64,000 nucleotides of DNA from Clostridiaceae bacterium DTU079 (GTDB lineage: Bacteria; Bacillota; Clostridia; Acetivibrionales; Acetivibrionaceae). Under the pieces are notes generated by a model. The model saw only the letters and a list, made by a program, of their open reading frames with translations, searched no databases and was not told the origin of the DNA. The number at the start of each line of letters is the position of its first letter. The first letter of the stretch is position 1. Below, piece by piece: positions 24,788 to 33,898 of this stretch. Where the stretch lies: the NCBI GenBank assembly GCA_001512505.1, contig LFSC01000028.1, forward strand, positions 20,609 through 84,608, written 5' to 3'. The position numbers were made by a program, and so were the translations under genes.

Positions 24788-25476
24788 TATCCGTATGTAT
24801 CGAGATATACATCTTCACCGGAACCCCTGTAATAAATCGGAACATCGCCAATTATTACCGTCTCGGCCACCGGTATACATGTTACTATTTCCGTATCCTT
24901 TTTGGTAAAGGGTATTACTATCCCTACTTTGGTCTTGACCTCAAGATATATTCTATGTCTTGTTTGGTTGATTCCCGCACTGGTAAACTCCGACTTGAAA
25001 TCGGTCTCCACACTGCCGGAGGGTATTACTTTAACTTTGATTCGAGGTCCTTCGGCAGAAAACAGAGAATTTCCGAATATCACACCAAGGGGTATTGATA
25101 TTCTTTGATCTTTCAGTTCCGATAGGTTTTCCTGAATATCAAGAGACAAATTGGCAAATATCCTGTTCAATCTTACTATATCGGTTTGTATCGACTTGAC
25201 TCTGTTATATTCATCCCTGTTTATAATTACTATGTCTTCATAGTTTATGCTTTCAGGGAAACTTTCATTAACAGCATTACTTACCGCATTATTTATTATG
25301 GACTTCGTCTTATATTCCGAAATCTCCAGGACACTGTGCCTCAATTTGGATTCGGCCAGAAAAATAAATGCAACAAAAACAAGAAAAGAAACCGCAAGAG
25401 TTATTTGAACACGCAGCTTCCTCCTGTTCTTTTTCCAATACCAAAAACGGCGGTAATAAACGGATCTTCTTCTCAT
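24784..25476 (-). CDS. yunB: Sporulation protein YunB
   Basis: A 230-residue protein with a very basic N-terminus (MRRRSVYYRRFWYWKKNRRK), one membrane helix (about 24-42) and an extracytoplasmic domain. Family features are IINNAVSNAVNESF near 61-74, LGVIFGNSLFSAEGPRIKVKVIP near 128-150, and RIYLEVKTKVGIVIPF near 175-190. YunB is a sigma-E-controlled protein needed for efficient spore formation in Bacillus; here it supports a spore-forming host. It is convergent with bactofilin, with 4-bp overlapping stops. Confidence 0.93.
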   Translation of the reverse strand: MRRRSVYYRRFWYWKKNRRKLRVQITLAVSFLVFVAFIFLAESKLRHSVLEISEYKTKSIINNAVSNAVNESFPESINYEDIVIINRDEYNRVKSIQTDIVRLNRIFANLSLDIQENLSELKDQRISIPLGVIFGNSLFSAEGPRIKVKVIPSGSVETDFKSEFTSAGINQTRHRIYLEVKTKVGIVIPFTKKDTEIVTCIPVAETVIIGDVPIYYRGSGEDVYLDTYGY

Positions 25477-25572
25477 AGAAAGCCCTCCTTACTTATCATA
25501 TGTTTATGACATGTCCTTTGTGATACTTTTAATCCTCGATAAAATTCTTAATCATGACTATTGTTTTTGTGT

Positions 25573-25578
25573 TATAAT
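25573..25578 (+). promoter_or_regulatory. Extended -10 promoter element upstream of the PBP gene
   Basis: TGTTATAAT at 25570-25578 is an extended -10 about 85 bases before the penicillin-binding protein start. No good -35 is seen, as is common for extended -10 promoters. Confidence 0.5.
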
Positions 25579-25663
25579 GTAATATGTTTAGACTAAAATT
25601 TATATAGTACATAAAAAATTAGTAATAATTAGCTTTCTTTAATAACAAAGGAGAGGAACTTAT

Positions 25664-28111
25664 ATGGACTCTAAGACAAGAACTGCTTCAAGGAAAGCTC
25701 AGAGAAGCAGCAATAAAAGAATAGTCCGAAACATATTTAGGGTTATTTTCAGGTTTGTCAAGCTTGTATTTATTTTGGGGGTTTTATTATCATCCATAGC
25801 CGGTGGCATTTTATTCGGCATGACATTCGCTTATGTAAGCACTGCTGAAGAGCTGACTCAAGATCAAATTGTGCTTTCCGGATTTACAACACGGGTATAT
25901 GACTGCTACGGTAATGAGATTATGGCGCTGCACGGAGATAAGAACCGCGAAAAGGTTGAATTTAAGGACATACCACAGGATTTGAAGGATGCTTTTGTTG
26001 CAATAGAAGACAAACGTTTTTACACACATCCCGGTATAGACGTAAAAAGAATTGCCAGCGCCGTGAAGAGTTTCTTCATTCCGGGGTCGTCGTCTCACGG
26101 CGGAAGTACCATTACCCAGCAGGTAATAAAAAATCTTACCGGTAATGAAGACCGCTCCGTAAAAAGAAAAGTTCAGGAATGGTGGCTTGCTCTTCACTTA
26201 GAACGCAAGCTAAGTAAGGATGACATCCTTGAGCTTTATTTAAACCTAATATATATGGGGCAAAATTGCTACGGCGTACAAGCGGCAGCACAGACATACT
26301 TCGATAAAGACGTTTCGGATCTGACCCTTGCCGAGTGTGCTTCTCTTGCCGGTATTACCAACTTACCCGGAAAATATGACCCGTTTTTGAAGCAGGGTAA
26401 AGAAAACAATATCAAGCGTCAAAAAGTAATTTTAAAAGAGATGCTGGATCAGGGATATATAACCCAGGAAGAATATGATAAAGCCATCAATGAAGAACTT
26501 CATTTTGCCGAATCCAACAAACGTACTTCCGAGTTTGTCAGCAACCAGCCGTATTTTATCGATCAAGTGGTTACCGATGTAAAGAATGATCTAATCAAGC
26601 TGGGTTACTCCGAGGAACTGGCCTTAAAAACCATTTACAACAACGGACTCAAGATATACACCACCATGGATCCGAAGATTCAGCAAGCCATGGATGAAGT
26701 CTTTCAAAATGAAGAGTATTTCACAAAAATAAACAAAAAAACCAGTCAAACTCCACAGGCAGCCATGGTTGTAATGGATGGCAACGGATATGTCCGTGCC
26801 CTCTATGGAGGTTCCGGTAAAAAGATTGGCGCGCCTTTGAACAGGGCAACCGACCCCCGGGTTAAAAGACAGCCGGGATCTACGTTTAAACCCATAGCAG
26901 TGTACGGTCCTGCCATTAATGAAAGAAAGATAACCGCTGCCACGGTAATTGACGATATTCCTGTGTATTTTCAGGGAATCGATAAAGGTCCCTATCCATT
27001 AAACGACAACCGTGCATATGCCGGACTTACCACCATCCGGAACGCTTTAAAAAGGTCTGTGAATGTCGTGGCTGCCAGGGTATGGCAGGAAATATTGGGA
27101 CCGGATTTATCCCTTAAATATTTAGATAGGGTCAATATAAACAGGGATGATGAGAGATACCTTTCTGTTGCATTGGGCGGCCCCAGAGAAGGAGTCAACC
27201 CATTGCAGATGGCGGCAGCTTATGTGCCCTTTATGAGCAAAGGAATATATCATGAGCCTATAACATACACAAAGGTTGAAGATATGAACGGAAACGTCAT
27301 TATCGAGAAGAAATCGGAAAGCCGCATTGTATATGATGAAGCTGCTGCATATATAATGGTTGAAATGATGAAGGATGTTGTAATAAGCGGAACAGCATCA
27401 GACATTGGTCGGCTGCAGGGTGGAAAAATGCCTACCGCAGGTAAAACCGGTACCACCGGCAGCAATTTCGATAAATGGTTTGTAGGTTTTACGCCCTATT
27501 ATGTTGCTGCCGCTTGGTACGGCTACGACTATAATGTCAGCATTTCCAGCGATGAGCAAAGCAGAGTTCGTAAAATTTGGCGTGCTGTCATGGAGAAAGC
27601 TCACGAAGGACTTGAACCGATAGAGTTTGCTATGCCTCAGGAAGGACTGGTCAAGCGCAAGATATGTATTTATTCCGGAAAACTCGCAACCGACTTGTGC
27701 TCGCAGGATCCAAGGGGATCCGCTGTCAGAGAGGAATATTTCCTTACAGGAACAGCACCTACCGACGAATGTAATGTACATGTTTCCATGCAAATTTGCA
27801 AAGATTGCACCGACGAATCCGGAAATACCAAGCTTGCCAGCCCCTACTGTCCGAAGGACTCGGTGGAAGAAAAGGTGTTTATTAAACGTCCGGTACCATA
27901 TACACCAACCAAACCCGGTGAGCAGGCACCTTCCGATATTAAGTACGAGGTACCCAAGGAATCATGCAATATACACGGGCCGTCCTTTACCACTGAGCCA
28001 AAGGATGATATACCCTATGACGAGACGTTATTACCGCCAAAACCAGAAGATAAGAAAGATGAAACATTGTTCCCGTGGTTCTTTAACAGAAACCGCGATA
28101 ACGACAGATAA
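25664..28111 (+). CDS. Class A penicillin-binding protein 1A (bifunctional glycosyltransferase/transpeptidase)
   Basis: An 815-residue peptidoglycan synthase. A basic cytoplasmic tail and one membrane helix (about 30-58) are followed by a GT51 domain (about 85-265) with EDKRFYTHPGIDVKRIA near 117 holding the catalytic Glu, and GGSTITQQVIKNL near 145. The transpeptidase (about 355-650) has SxxK in RQPGSTFKPIA near 408, SVN near 466 and KTGTTG near 593. The C-terminal 130 residues are rich in Cys and Pro (CSQDPRGSAV, CKDCTDESG), possibly disulfide- or metal-linked, and end in an acidic/Pro tail. Ribosome site AAGGAGAGG precedes the ATG. Confidence 0.97.
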   Translation: MDSKTRTASRKAQRSSNKRIVRNIFRVIFRFVKLVFILGVLLSSIAGGILFGMTFAYVSTAEELTQDQIVLSGFTTRVYDCYGNEIMALHGDKNREKVEFKDIPQDLKDAFVAIEDKRFYTHPGIDVKRIASAVKSFFIPGSSSHGGSTITQQVIKNLTGNEDRSVKRKVQEWWLALHLERKLSKDDILELYLNLIYMGQNCYGVQAAAQTYFDKDVSDLTLAECASLAGITNLPGKYDPFLKQGKENNIKRQKVILKEMLDQGYITQEEYDKAINEELHFAESNKRTSEFVSNQPYFIDQVVTDVKNDLIKLGYSEELALKTIYNNGLKIYTTMDPKIQQAMDEVFQNEEYFTKINKKTSQTPQAAMVVMDGNGYVRALYGGSGKKIGAPLNRATDPRVKRQPGSTFKPIAVYGPAINERKITAATVIDDIPVYFQGIDKGPYPLNDNRAYAGLTTIRNALKRSVNVVAARVWQEILGPDLSLKYLDRVNINRDDERYLSVALGGPREGVNPLQMAAAYVPFMSKGIYHEPITYTKVEDMNGNVIIEKKSESRIVYDEAAAYIMVEMMKDVVISGTASDIGRLQGGKMPTAGKTGTTGSNFDKWFVGFTPYYVAAAWYGYDYNVSISSDEQSRVRKIWRAVMEKAHEGLEPIEFAMPQEGLVKRKICIYSGKLATDLCSQDPRGSAVREEYFLTGTAPTDECNVHVSMQICKDCTDESGNTKLASPYCPKDSVEEKVFIKRPVPYTPTKPGEQAPSDIKYEVPKESCNIHGPSFTTEPKDDIPYDETLLPPKPEDKKDETLFPWFFNRNRDNDR

Positions 28112-28140
28112 AGTTTTGATATAAAATCCGGAAAATATAA

Positions 28141-28197
28141 ATGCTCCCCTTACGGTAGACAGTGAAGCATAAAACTGTTTACCGCAAGGAGGAGCAT
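28141..28197. terminator. Bidirectional hairpin between convergent genes
   Basis: ATGCTCC at 28141 to GGAGCAT at 28197 encloses arms of about 23 bases (including ACGGTAGACAGT against ACTGTTTACCG) with one bulge, one mismatch and a 10-base loop. It lies between the stops of the plus-strand PBP gene and the minus-strand MacB-like permease, the place for a shared terminator. Confidence 0.7.
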
Positions 28198-28253
28198 ATT
28201 TTATAGGACAAAAAGCAAATATTCATAAGTTATTGAAACATTTTTCTTAACTC

Positions 28254-29465
28254 TTACTCATACCTAAGCGACTCTATAGGATCCAAATCTGCGGCCTTCT
28301 TTGCCGGATATACACCAAATATCAGTCCCAAAAGTATTGAGCCCAAAAAGGCCATGACGATAACGGGTACATCCACAGCCGGCGGAATATTAACCACTTG
28401 GGCAATTATGTTTCCTCCGATGACTCCTAGTATAATTCCTATAAGACCGCTTATTCCGGTCATTATGATAGACTCTGTAATAAACTGAAGAACAATATCC
28501 TTCTTCTGGGCCCCCAAAGCCTTTCTTATACCGATTTCCCTTATTCTCTCCGTTACCGATACCAGCAAGATATTAATAATACCTATACCCCCAACAATAA
28601 GGGTTATTACCGCTATAACAAGCAAAACTCCGGATATTACTCCAATGATACTGGAGAATATCTTTTGAGCATCCTGAGTGCTGTATGATATATAAATGTC
28701 GTCTTTTCCCTTACTGAGTTCCAAAGCTCTAACTATTCTGTTGCCAACCTCAATGTAATCCACGTCTTTATCCAGGCTGACCATTATAGAGTCAAGCCTT
28801 TTGTTGTTATAATACATTTGCTGTACAGTAGTGATCGGCATATAGATGTATGTGGGCATGTTTTCATTGTCCAACATACCTGCCATCAAATCGTTTTCAG
28901 CCTTGGTTACACCGATAATCTTCAGGTTATAATTGGCTCCTGTGCCTGATTTAAACCTGACAACTTCACCAACAGCATCCACCTTGTTGAAATACCTTTT
29001 GGCAAAATACTCATCAACCACTATGACTTTTGATCTTGACGAAACGTCAAAATCACTTATAAACCTGCCTGTTGCCATTTCCATGGGAGTAAAATCCTTA
29101 TACTGCGCTGTTGTTCCGTAAACCAAAGCATCCCTGGTTTTTGTGTCGATTCTCAATGTACCCAATTGTTGAATATATGTTGAAATATTCTTTATTTCCG
29201 GTGCTGCCTTCTTAATTGTCTCAAAATCTTCAAGTTTAAGCCATTCTGAGCTATCGGCATTCAAACTCTTATAACCAATCTGAAGCAAATTGGCACCGAT
29301 TCTTTCAAATTGGCTGTCGATATATCGCTCGGTAGCATTTCCGATTGCCATAATTGTAATAATAGAGAATACTCCCATAATAACGCCCAGCATGGTAAGA
29401 ATGGATCTCAGTTTATTTGCCTTTAGGCTTTCAAGAGCCTGCAAAAAACTCTCAAAAAAGCTCAT
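28254..29465 (-). CDS. MacB-like ABC transporter permease
   Basis: A 403-residue FtsX/MacB permease. SLKANKLRSILTMLGVIMGV near residues 13-32 is the typical N-terminal segment; the extracellular domain spans about 45-275; three helices follow at about 277-305, 325-355 and 365-390. ITERIREIGIRKALGAQKKDI-like sequence near 306-326 (VTERIREIGIRKALGAQ) is the coupling motif, and the end reads PAKKAADLDPIESLRYE, a near-perfect MacB family C-terminus. Unlike Gram-negative MacB, the ATPase is a separate protein. It is the last gene of a five-gene export operon. Confidence 0.95.
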   Translation of the reverse strand: MSFFESFLQALESLKANKLRSILTMLGVIMGVFSIITIMAIGNATERYIDSQFERIGANLLQIGYKSLNADSSEWLKLEDFETIKKAAPEIKNISTYIQQLGTLRIDTKTRDALVYGTTAQYKDFTPMEMATGRFISDFDVSSRSKVIVVDEYFAKRYFNKVDAVGEVVRFKSGTGANYNLKIIGVTKAENDLMAGMLDNENMPTYIYMPITTVQQMYYNNKRLDSIMVSLDKDVDYIEVGNRIVRALELSKGKDDIYISYSTQDAQKIFSSIIGVISGVLLVIAVITLIVGGIGIINILLVSVTERIREIGIRKALGAQKKDIVLQFITESIIMTGISGLIGIILGVIGGNIIAQVVNIPPAVDVPVIVMAFLGSILLGLIFGVYPAKKAADLDPIESLRYE

Positions 29466-29483
29466 ACAAAAACACCTCTCTCG

Positions 29484-30749
29484 TTATTCTAATATTCTCA
29501 CCTTAGATCCATCCTTATGGAATGATTGAGGATCATCTACAACAATATCGCCTTCCTTAAGCCCTTCCAAAACCTCAGCCATCATATCCGAAATAATACC
29601 CAGCTTTACGTCCTGTCGAACCATAATGCCCTTTTCCTTGTCCACCTTCAATACATATTCTTTTTCATCCTTATCGGTTTTAAGAACACCTATGGGAACT
29701 ATAACAATATCATTCTTCTCCATGGTCATTATCTGACAATCCACCGATAAACCCGGCTTTAACGCGGCATTGGCATTGTCTATTGAAATAACAACTTCAA
29801 CCACTACCTCCTCACCGCCGGCGGATATGTTTTTCTTTGCCACCGGAGATATGCTTTCAACAACCCCAAAAACCTCGGTATCTTCATCAATAGCATCACC
29901 GGTAATTACAACCTTTTGGCCTTCTTTGACATTCTTTATGTTGTACTCGTTTATTTCGGCCTTAACCTGAAGTTTATCCAGATTGACGATTCTAAATATC
30001 GGCTGAACATTGCTGGTATAAGCTCCTTCCTTAATGTTCATCTCGACTATGACTCCGTCAACAGGACAAATCATTGATTCCTTTGCATTATTTATTCTTT
30101 TTTCCAGCTCAGCAATGCCAAGAACAGTTGCATTGAGGTTCTCATCCTTTACATTCCGGTCAACATTCCGGCTTTTTACAGCTGAATCATAAGCAACTTT
30201 TGCATTCTCCAAGGCCGTTTTTGCATCGGTTACAGCTTTTTCTGCCATATCTAGCTCATTTTTGGATATAGCCTGCGCTTCATAGAGCTTCTTGCTCTTT
30301 TCAAAACTATCCTCAGCGTCGCTTAGTGCCTTCTCAGCACTCTTGACTGCAGATTCCGCTCTTTTTATTTCCGCATCTATAGACGGAGTATCCTTTGAAA
30401 GCTCTTGAACCTTCTTATTTATTTTCAGTTTATCCAACTCATTTTCAAGGCTTTCAATATCAAGCTCCATTAGCTGTTGACCTTTAGATACCTTGTCGTA
30501 TTGCTTTACCAGAAGCTTGTTTACCTTTGTAGGGTTGTCTACATAAATGTCAAAGGATTCAACCTCTTCCACAATTCCCGATGCAGTTATGGAAGACGAA
30601 ATACTTCCTTTTTCTATTTTCACGGTTTTTACGCTGTATACAGTTCCCTGATTAAACACTTCACCCATATTGTTACTGATTACATAACTTAAACCGATAA
30701 GCCCTCCAATTACAACCAAAATGATAATTATAGCCATTACCTTTTTCAT
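29484..30749 (-). CDS. MacA-like membrane fusion/adaptor protein (HlyD family)
   Basis: A 421-residue adaptor with an N-terminal anchor (about 4-25). The lipoyl-like halves flank a long coiled coil: VKTVKIEKGSISSSITASG near 42-60, coil from about 110 to 215 (AESAVKSAEKALSDAEDSFE, AEKAVTDAKTALENAKVAYD), and VDGVIVEMNIKEGAYTSNVQ near 228-247. A beta-barrel and membrane-proximal domain follow. In Gram-negatives MacA links MacB to TolC across the periplasm. Here it overlaps the ATPase gene by four bases (ATGA), and two TolC-like genes lie upstream in the same operon. Confidence 0.93.
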   Translation of the reverse strand: MKKVMAIIIILVVIGGLIGLSYVISNNMGEVFNQGTVYSVKTVKIEKGSISSSITASGIVEEVESFDIYVDNPTKVNKLLVKQYDKVSKGQQLMELDIESLENELDKLKINKKVQELSKDTPSIDAEIKRAESAVKSAEKALSDAEDSFEKSKKLYEAQAISKNELDMAEKAVTDAKTALENAKVAYDSAVKSRNVDRNVKDENLNATVLGIAELEKRINNAKESMICPVDGVIVEMNIKEGAYTSNVQPIFRIVNLDKLQVKAEINEYNIKNVKEGQKVVITGDAIDEDTEVFGVVESISPVAKKNISAGGEEVVVEVVISIDNANAALKPGLSVDCQIMTMEKNDIVIVPIGVLKTDKDEKEYVLKVDKEKGIMVRQDVKLGIISDMMAEVLEGLKEGDIVVDDPQSFHKDGSKVRILE

Positions 30750-31486
30750 GTTACCGCCTCCATTTCAACCCTAAGTTTTTTCATAACCTCTCTCGCATCA
30801 AGAGGACGTTCTACTTTGACATCGGACATTAATATTCCGTCACGAAAGCTCACAATTCTATTGGTATGCTGTGCTATATCAGGCTCATGCGTAACCAGAA
30901 CTATTGTTACCCCTTCCCTGTTAAGCCCCTGAAACACAGCCATGATTTCTTCTCCGGAAAAACTATCCAGGTTACCCGTCGGTTCATCTGCCAAAATAAT
31001 AGCCGGATCATTTACCAGAGCCCTTGCAATAGCCACCCTCTGCTTTTGTCCGCCGGACATCTCATTGGGTTTGTGATGCATCCTGTCTTTAAGGCCCACC
31101 CTTTCCAAGGCATATTCCGCCCTTTTTCTTCTTTCCTTGGCACTTACCCTTGCATATATCATGGGAAGCTCAACATTTTTAAGTGCCGTCATTCTCGGAA
31201 GAAGGTTAAAGGATTGAAATACAAAACCGATTTTTAGGTTTCGAATCTTTGCCAGTTCCACCTCATTCAGCTTCGATATTTCCATTCCGTCTAGGATATA
31301 ACTGCCTGACGTTGCTCTGTCAAGGCATCCCAATATATTCATAAGAGTTGATTTTCCCGAGCCTGAAGGCCCCATAACCGATATCAGCTCACCCTTTTCC
31401 ACCGACAGGTTTACCTTTTTTAAGGCTCTAACTTCAATTTTTCCGTTCTTATAAACCTTATCCAAATTTTTGATATCTATTATCAT
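30746..31486 (-). CDS. ABC transporter ATP-binding protein (MacB/LolD type)
   Basis: A 246-residue ATPase. Walker [10 protein letters not shown] near residue 40, Q-loop [22 protein letters not shown] near 90, signature [16 protein letters not shown] near 142, Walker [14 protein letters not shown] near 163 and His in VTHEPD near 202 are present. It energises the permease at 28254. Its stop overlaps the adaptor start. A C-terminal extension after residue 220 ([17 protein letters not shown]) is slightly longer than in LolD. Confidence 0.95.
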   Translation of the reverse strand: MIIDIKNLDKVYKNGKIEVRALKKVNLSVEKGELISVMGPSGSGKSTLMNILGCLDRATSGSYILDGMEISKLNEVELAKIRNLKIGFVFQSFNLLPRMTALKNVELPMIYARVSAKERRKRAEYALERVGLKDRMHHKPNEMSGGQKQRVAIARALVNDPAIILADEPTGNLDSFSGEEIMAVFQGLNREGVTIVLVTHEPDIAQHTNRIVSFRDGILMSDVKVERPLDAREVMKKLRVEMEAVT

Positions 31487-31528
31487 TCAAATCACATACC
31501 TTTTCATAATAATGACTTTTAACGGTGC

Positions 31529-32617
31529 TTATTTGTATAATGCATCGAACTCCGCTTTTATAATATTATAATCATGTATAGAAACATACCTTTGGTATTC
31601 TGCATCAAGGCATTTCTCTTTTTGCTCCAGCAAAGCCTCTCTGCTTATCAATCCTTGATCGTATTTAGCCTGAGCTATCTCAAGCTTTTTATCCTGAATT
31701 CTTTGCCACTGAGTGGCCAATTCCAGGTTATCCTTGGCCGTAAGCAGATCATTGTATTTATTCCGCACCTCGACCTCGAGATTTATCTTTGCATCCTCCA
31801 AGTCAATTCTTGCAGTTTCAAGATTAACTTTGTTATCATCATATGAAAAGTTTCCTTCTTTATAGTACTTTTCCGTAATTTCCATGGTTTTTTCCCTGGC
31901 TTTAAGGGCTTCAGTCTTTTTATATATTTCAATATTGTTTTCAATAGCCTTCTTAACGGCTTCCTCAATATCTATTGGCCTCCATTCGTCCAAATCCAGC
32001 TTATCTTCCACAACAATCTCTTCTCCGTCAAGCTGAAAGCTCAGTAACCTTTTTAGCTCAAGGTTTGCAATTTCCAAATTATTCTCTGCTTTGTTTTTGT
32101 CAATTTCCTTGGTATCCATAGCATATTTTACATCATTGAGATCATTTTCAGTAATCTTGCCTTCTTTATAGCGGGCTTCAAATATTGAATATTTTTCCTC
32201 CAAAATTTTAAGCTTGGAAGCTTCAGTCTCCAGCTGTTTTTCCGCAAGGAGCTTCTTGAGAGCTGCTTTATAAATATCCAGCTTTAATTTTTTAATATTT
32301 TCCTCCTTGCTCCTTTTGGCATACTCAAGATTTGCTTCTGCTTCCATAGGCGCAACTTCTTTTTTTATCCCGTTATTGAGCATGTCTATTTTTGTACCGG
32401 GAACAGGCTGGAAGTTCGCGTCATGCTTTGCGTCCTCCAAAGCACTCTCTAAAGCCTTTATTTGTAAATCGTCAATTACAGCCTGTTTACTGTTTTCTAC
32501 CGCATACTTCTGAAAACCGTTTATACTGTTTTTTAGTCCCTTTTCAACTGCCATGACCGTTGTAAGAGTAAGAACCACCGGAAGGGTCAAAAACAAGATT
32601 GACAGCTTCTTCTTCAT
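31529..32617 (-). CDS. TolC-like (outer membrane efflux protein family) exported protein
   Basis: A 362-residue exported protein with a signal peptide (MKKKLSILFLTLPVVLTLTT-type, cleavage near residue 23) and then almost entirely long helices with heptad spacing. Two repeat halves are seen: AALKKLLAEKQLETEASKLK to LNDVKYAMDTKEID near 120-180, and LAQAKYDQGLISREALLEQK-type (IAQAKYDQGLISREALLEQK) near 318-337, which is the signature of OEP/TolC repeats. TolC proteins have about 430-470 residues with beta-barrel strands; here the barrel segments seem absent. In a single-membrane organism it may form a helical tube or wall-spanning conduit with the MacA-like adaptor. It starts 15 bases after the second TolC-like gene. 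Confidence 0.85.
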   Translation of the reverse strand: MKKKLSILFLTLPVVLTLTTVMAVEKGLKNSINGFQKYAVENSKQAVIDDLQIKALESALEDAKHDANFQPVPGTKIDMLNNGIKKEVAPMEAEANLEYAKRSKEENIKKLKLDIYKAALKKLLAEKQLETEASKLKILEEKYSIFEARYKEGKITENDLNDVKYAMDTKEIDKNKAENNLEIANLELKRLLSFQLDGEEIVVEDKLDLDEWRPIDIEEAVKKAIENNIEIYKKTEALKAREKTMEITEKYYKEGNFSYDDNKVNLETARIDLEDAKINLEVEVRNKYNDLLTAKDNLELATQWQRIQDKKLEIAQAKYDQGLISREALLEQKEKCLDAEYQRYVSIHDYNIIKAEFDALYK

Positions 32618-32632
32618 ATCACACCACCCTTT

Positions 32633-33787
32633 CTAATATGCAGGTCCGAGACCCGCCGCCTCTTCCAGTTTCATAATTTTAGTATTATAACTATAAATCA
32701 CGAGCTCAAGAGTATTCTGCAATTCCTCTATTCCCAGTGCCATTTCGTCGATTACCAATTTAGGTATAAAGCCTTGTTCATACTGGTTTTTAAGCCTTTC
32801 ATAGCTTCTTTTCTGCATATTTAATGTTTCCTGCATATTCCTCAGATTATGCCCCTCTCTTTTAACATCTATATATGCAGACTTAATGTTATTTTCAACA
32901 TCATACTTCGCTTGCTCAAGCTTTACTTTAAGAGTTTCAAGTTCTAATGAAGCATCGTCATACTCTTTTCTCAATTCCGTATAAATATCCTTTGCCTGCG
33001 CTTTTGATAAAATCTGAAGGTGCTTTTCTTTCAACTCAATCTCTTCAATCAGGCTGGTAATCTCAAGCCTCTCTTTCAAGGCATTCTCGACATAGTAATC
33101 CAAAGACTCCAATTTTAAATTCCTGGTATACTCGGAATATAAAAGGGTGTCATAGTTAGTGTCTATAGGAGAACCTATGTACGAATTAACAGTCCTCTGC
33201 ATGTTCTCCCTGTTTCTCTTTCCCGCTTCGACTGACTTTTGAGCCTTTAAATAATTATATTCCTCTTCTTCAAACTCAATGGAAGTAATAATTCCCTGCT
33301 CAAGCTTGACCTTACTTGCCTCTAACTTTCTCTTCTGAAGTTCAAGCTTCTTCAAACTCATTTTATAATCCCTGTCAGCTTTCAAAAATCCCAGATACAT
33401 GTCTCTAAATCCCAGAGAAAGTGCCATCTCGGTCACTTTTCTGCCGTTATCGGTCATATTCCAGTAATACTTCATTTGAAGCGGCAAAAGCTCCGTCTGT
33501 TTTGTCAAAAGCACCTGGATATCCGGAGTGTAAACAATGGTATACTTACCGAAAGGAGTATCAAAAGAAGTATATTGGGTATTTATGCCTTTGGTTCTCT
33601 GGACAGTAGTACCGTACTGATAAAAAGCCTTTCTCTCCGCAAGCTTTTGCTTACTTATGGTTCGGCTGCTTTTTAGCATAATCTCTTTGCCGCTGTCATA
33701 GGATAAACTGCTTTCCTTTGTTGCATATGACTGTAACACGAAAGTCAAAGTTACAGCTGCAACTAACATGGATACTATTTTTTTCAA
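32633..33787 (-). CDS. TolC-like exported protein, first gene of the MacAB-like operon
   Basis: A 385-residue paralogue of the next gene. The start is TTG (complement of 33785-33787) with AAGGAGGG six bases upstream, giving MKKIVSMLVAAVTLTFVLQS as signal peptide; upstream in-frame codons include an unlikely hydrophilic stretch. The mature protein is helical: LELQKRKLEASKVKLEQGII near 182-201 with the OEP-type KLEQGIITSIEFEEEEYNYL, and SYERLKNQYEQGFIPKLVID near 337-356. These QG(F/I) turns mark the two OEP repeats. No barrel-like strands are evident. Cotranscribed with the second TolC-like gene, ATPase, adaptor and permease. Confidence 0.82.
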   Translation of the reverse strand: MKKIVSMLVAAVTLTFVLQSYATKESSLSYDSGKEIMLKSSRTISKQKLAERKAFYQYGTTVQRTKGINTQYTSFDTPFGKYTIVYTPDIQVLLTKQTELLPLQMKYYWNMTDNGRKVTEMALSLGFRDMYLGFLKADRDYKMSLKKLELQKRKLEASKVKLEQGIITSIEFEEEEYNYLKAQKSVEAGKRNRENMQRTVNSYIGSPIDTNYDTLLYSEYTRNLKLESLDYYVENALKERLEITSLIEEIELKEKHLQILSKAQAKDIYTELRKEYDDASLELETLKVKLEQAKYDVENNIKSAYIDVKREGHNLRNMQETLNMQKRSYERLKNQYEQGFIPKLVIDEMALGIEELQNTLELVIYSYNTKIMKLEEAAGLGPAY

Positions 33788-33898
33788 GGAATGCCCTCCT
33801 TCCGTTCCAAAATAGAATACTTTGAAGTTTATTCGTGTAGTTATATTATTGGAAGCATAAACTATATGGCAAGGATATCGCAATAACTTGGGCTGATT

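Noticed and set aside
28254..33787. Calling the host a Gram-negative or diderm from the TolC-like genes
   Set aside because: SLH domains, dockerins, YunB and the absence of any outer-membrane gene argue for a monoderm; OEP-family proteins alone are not enough.
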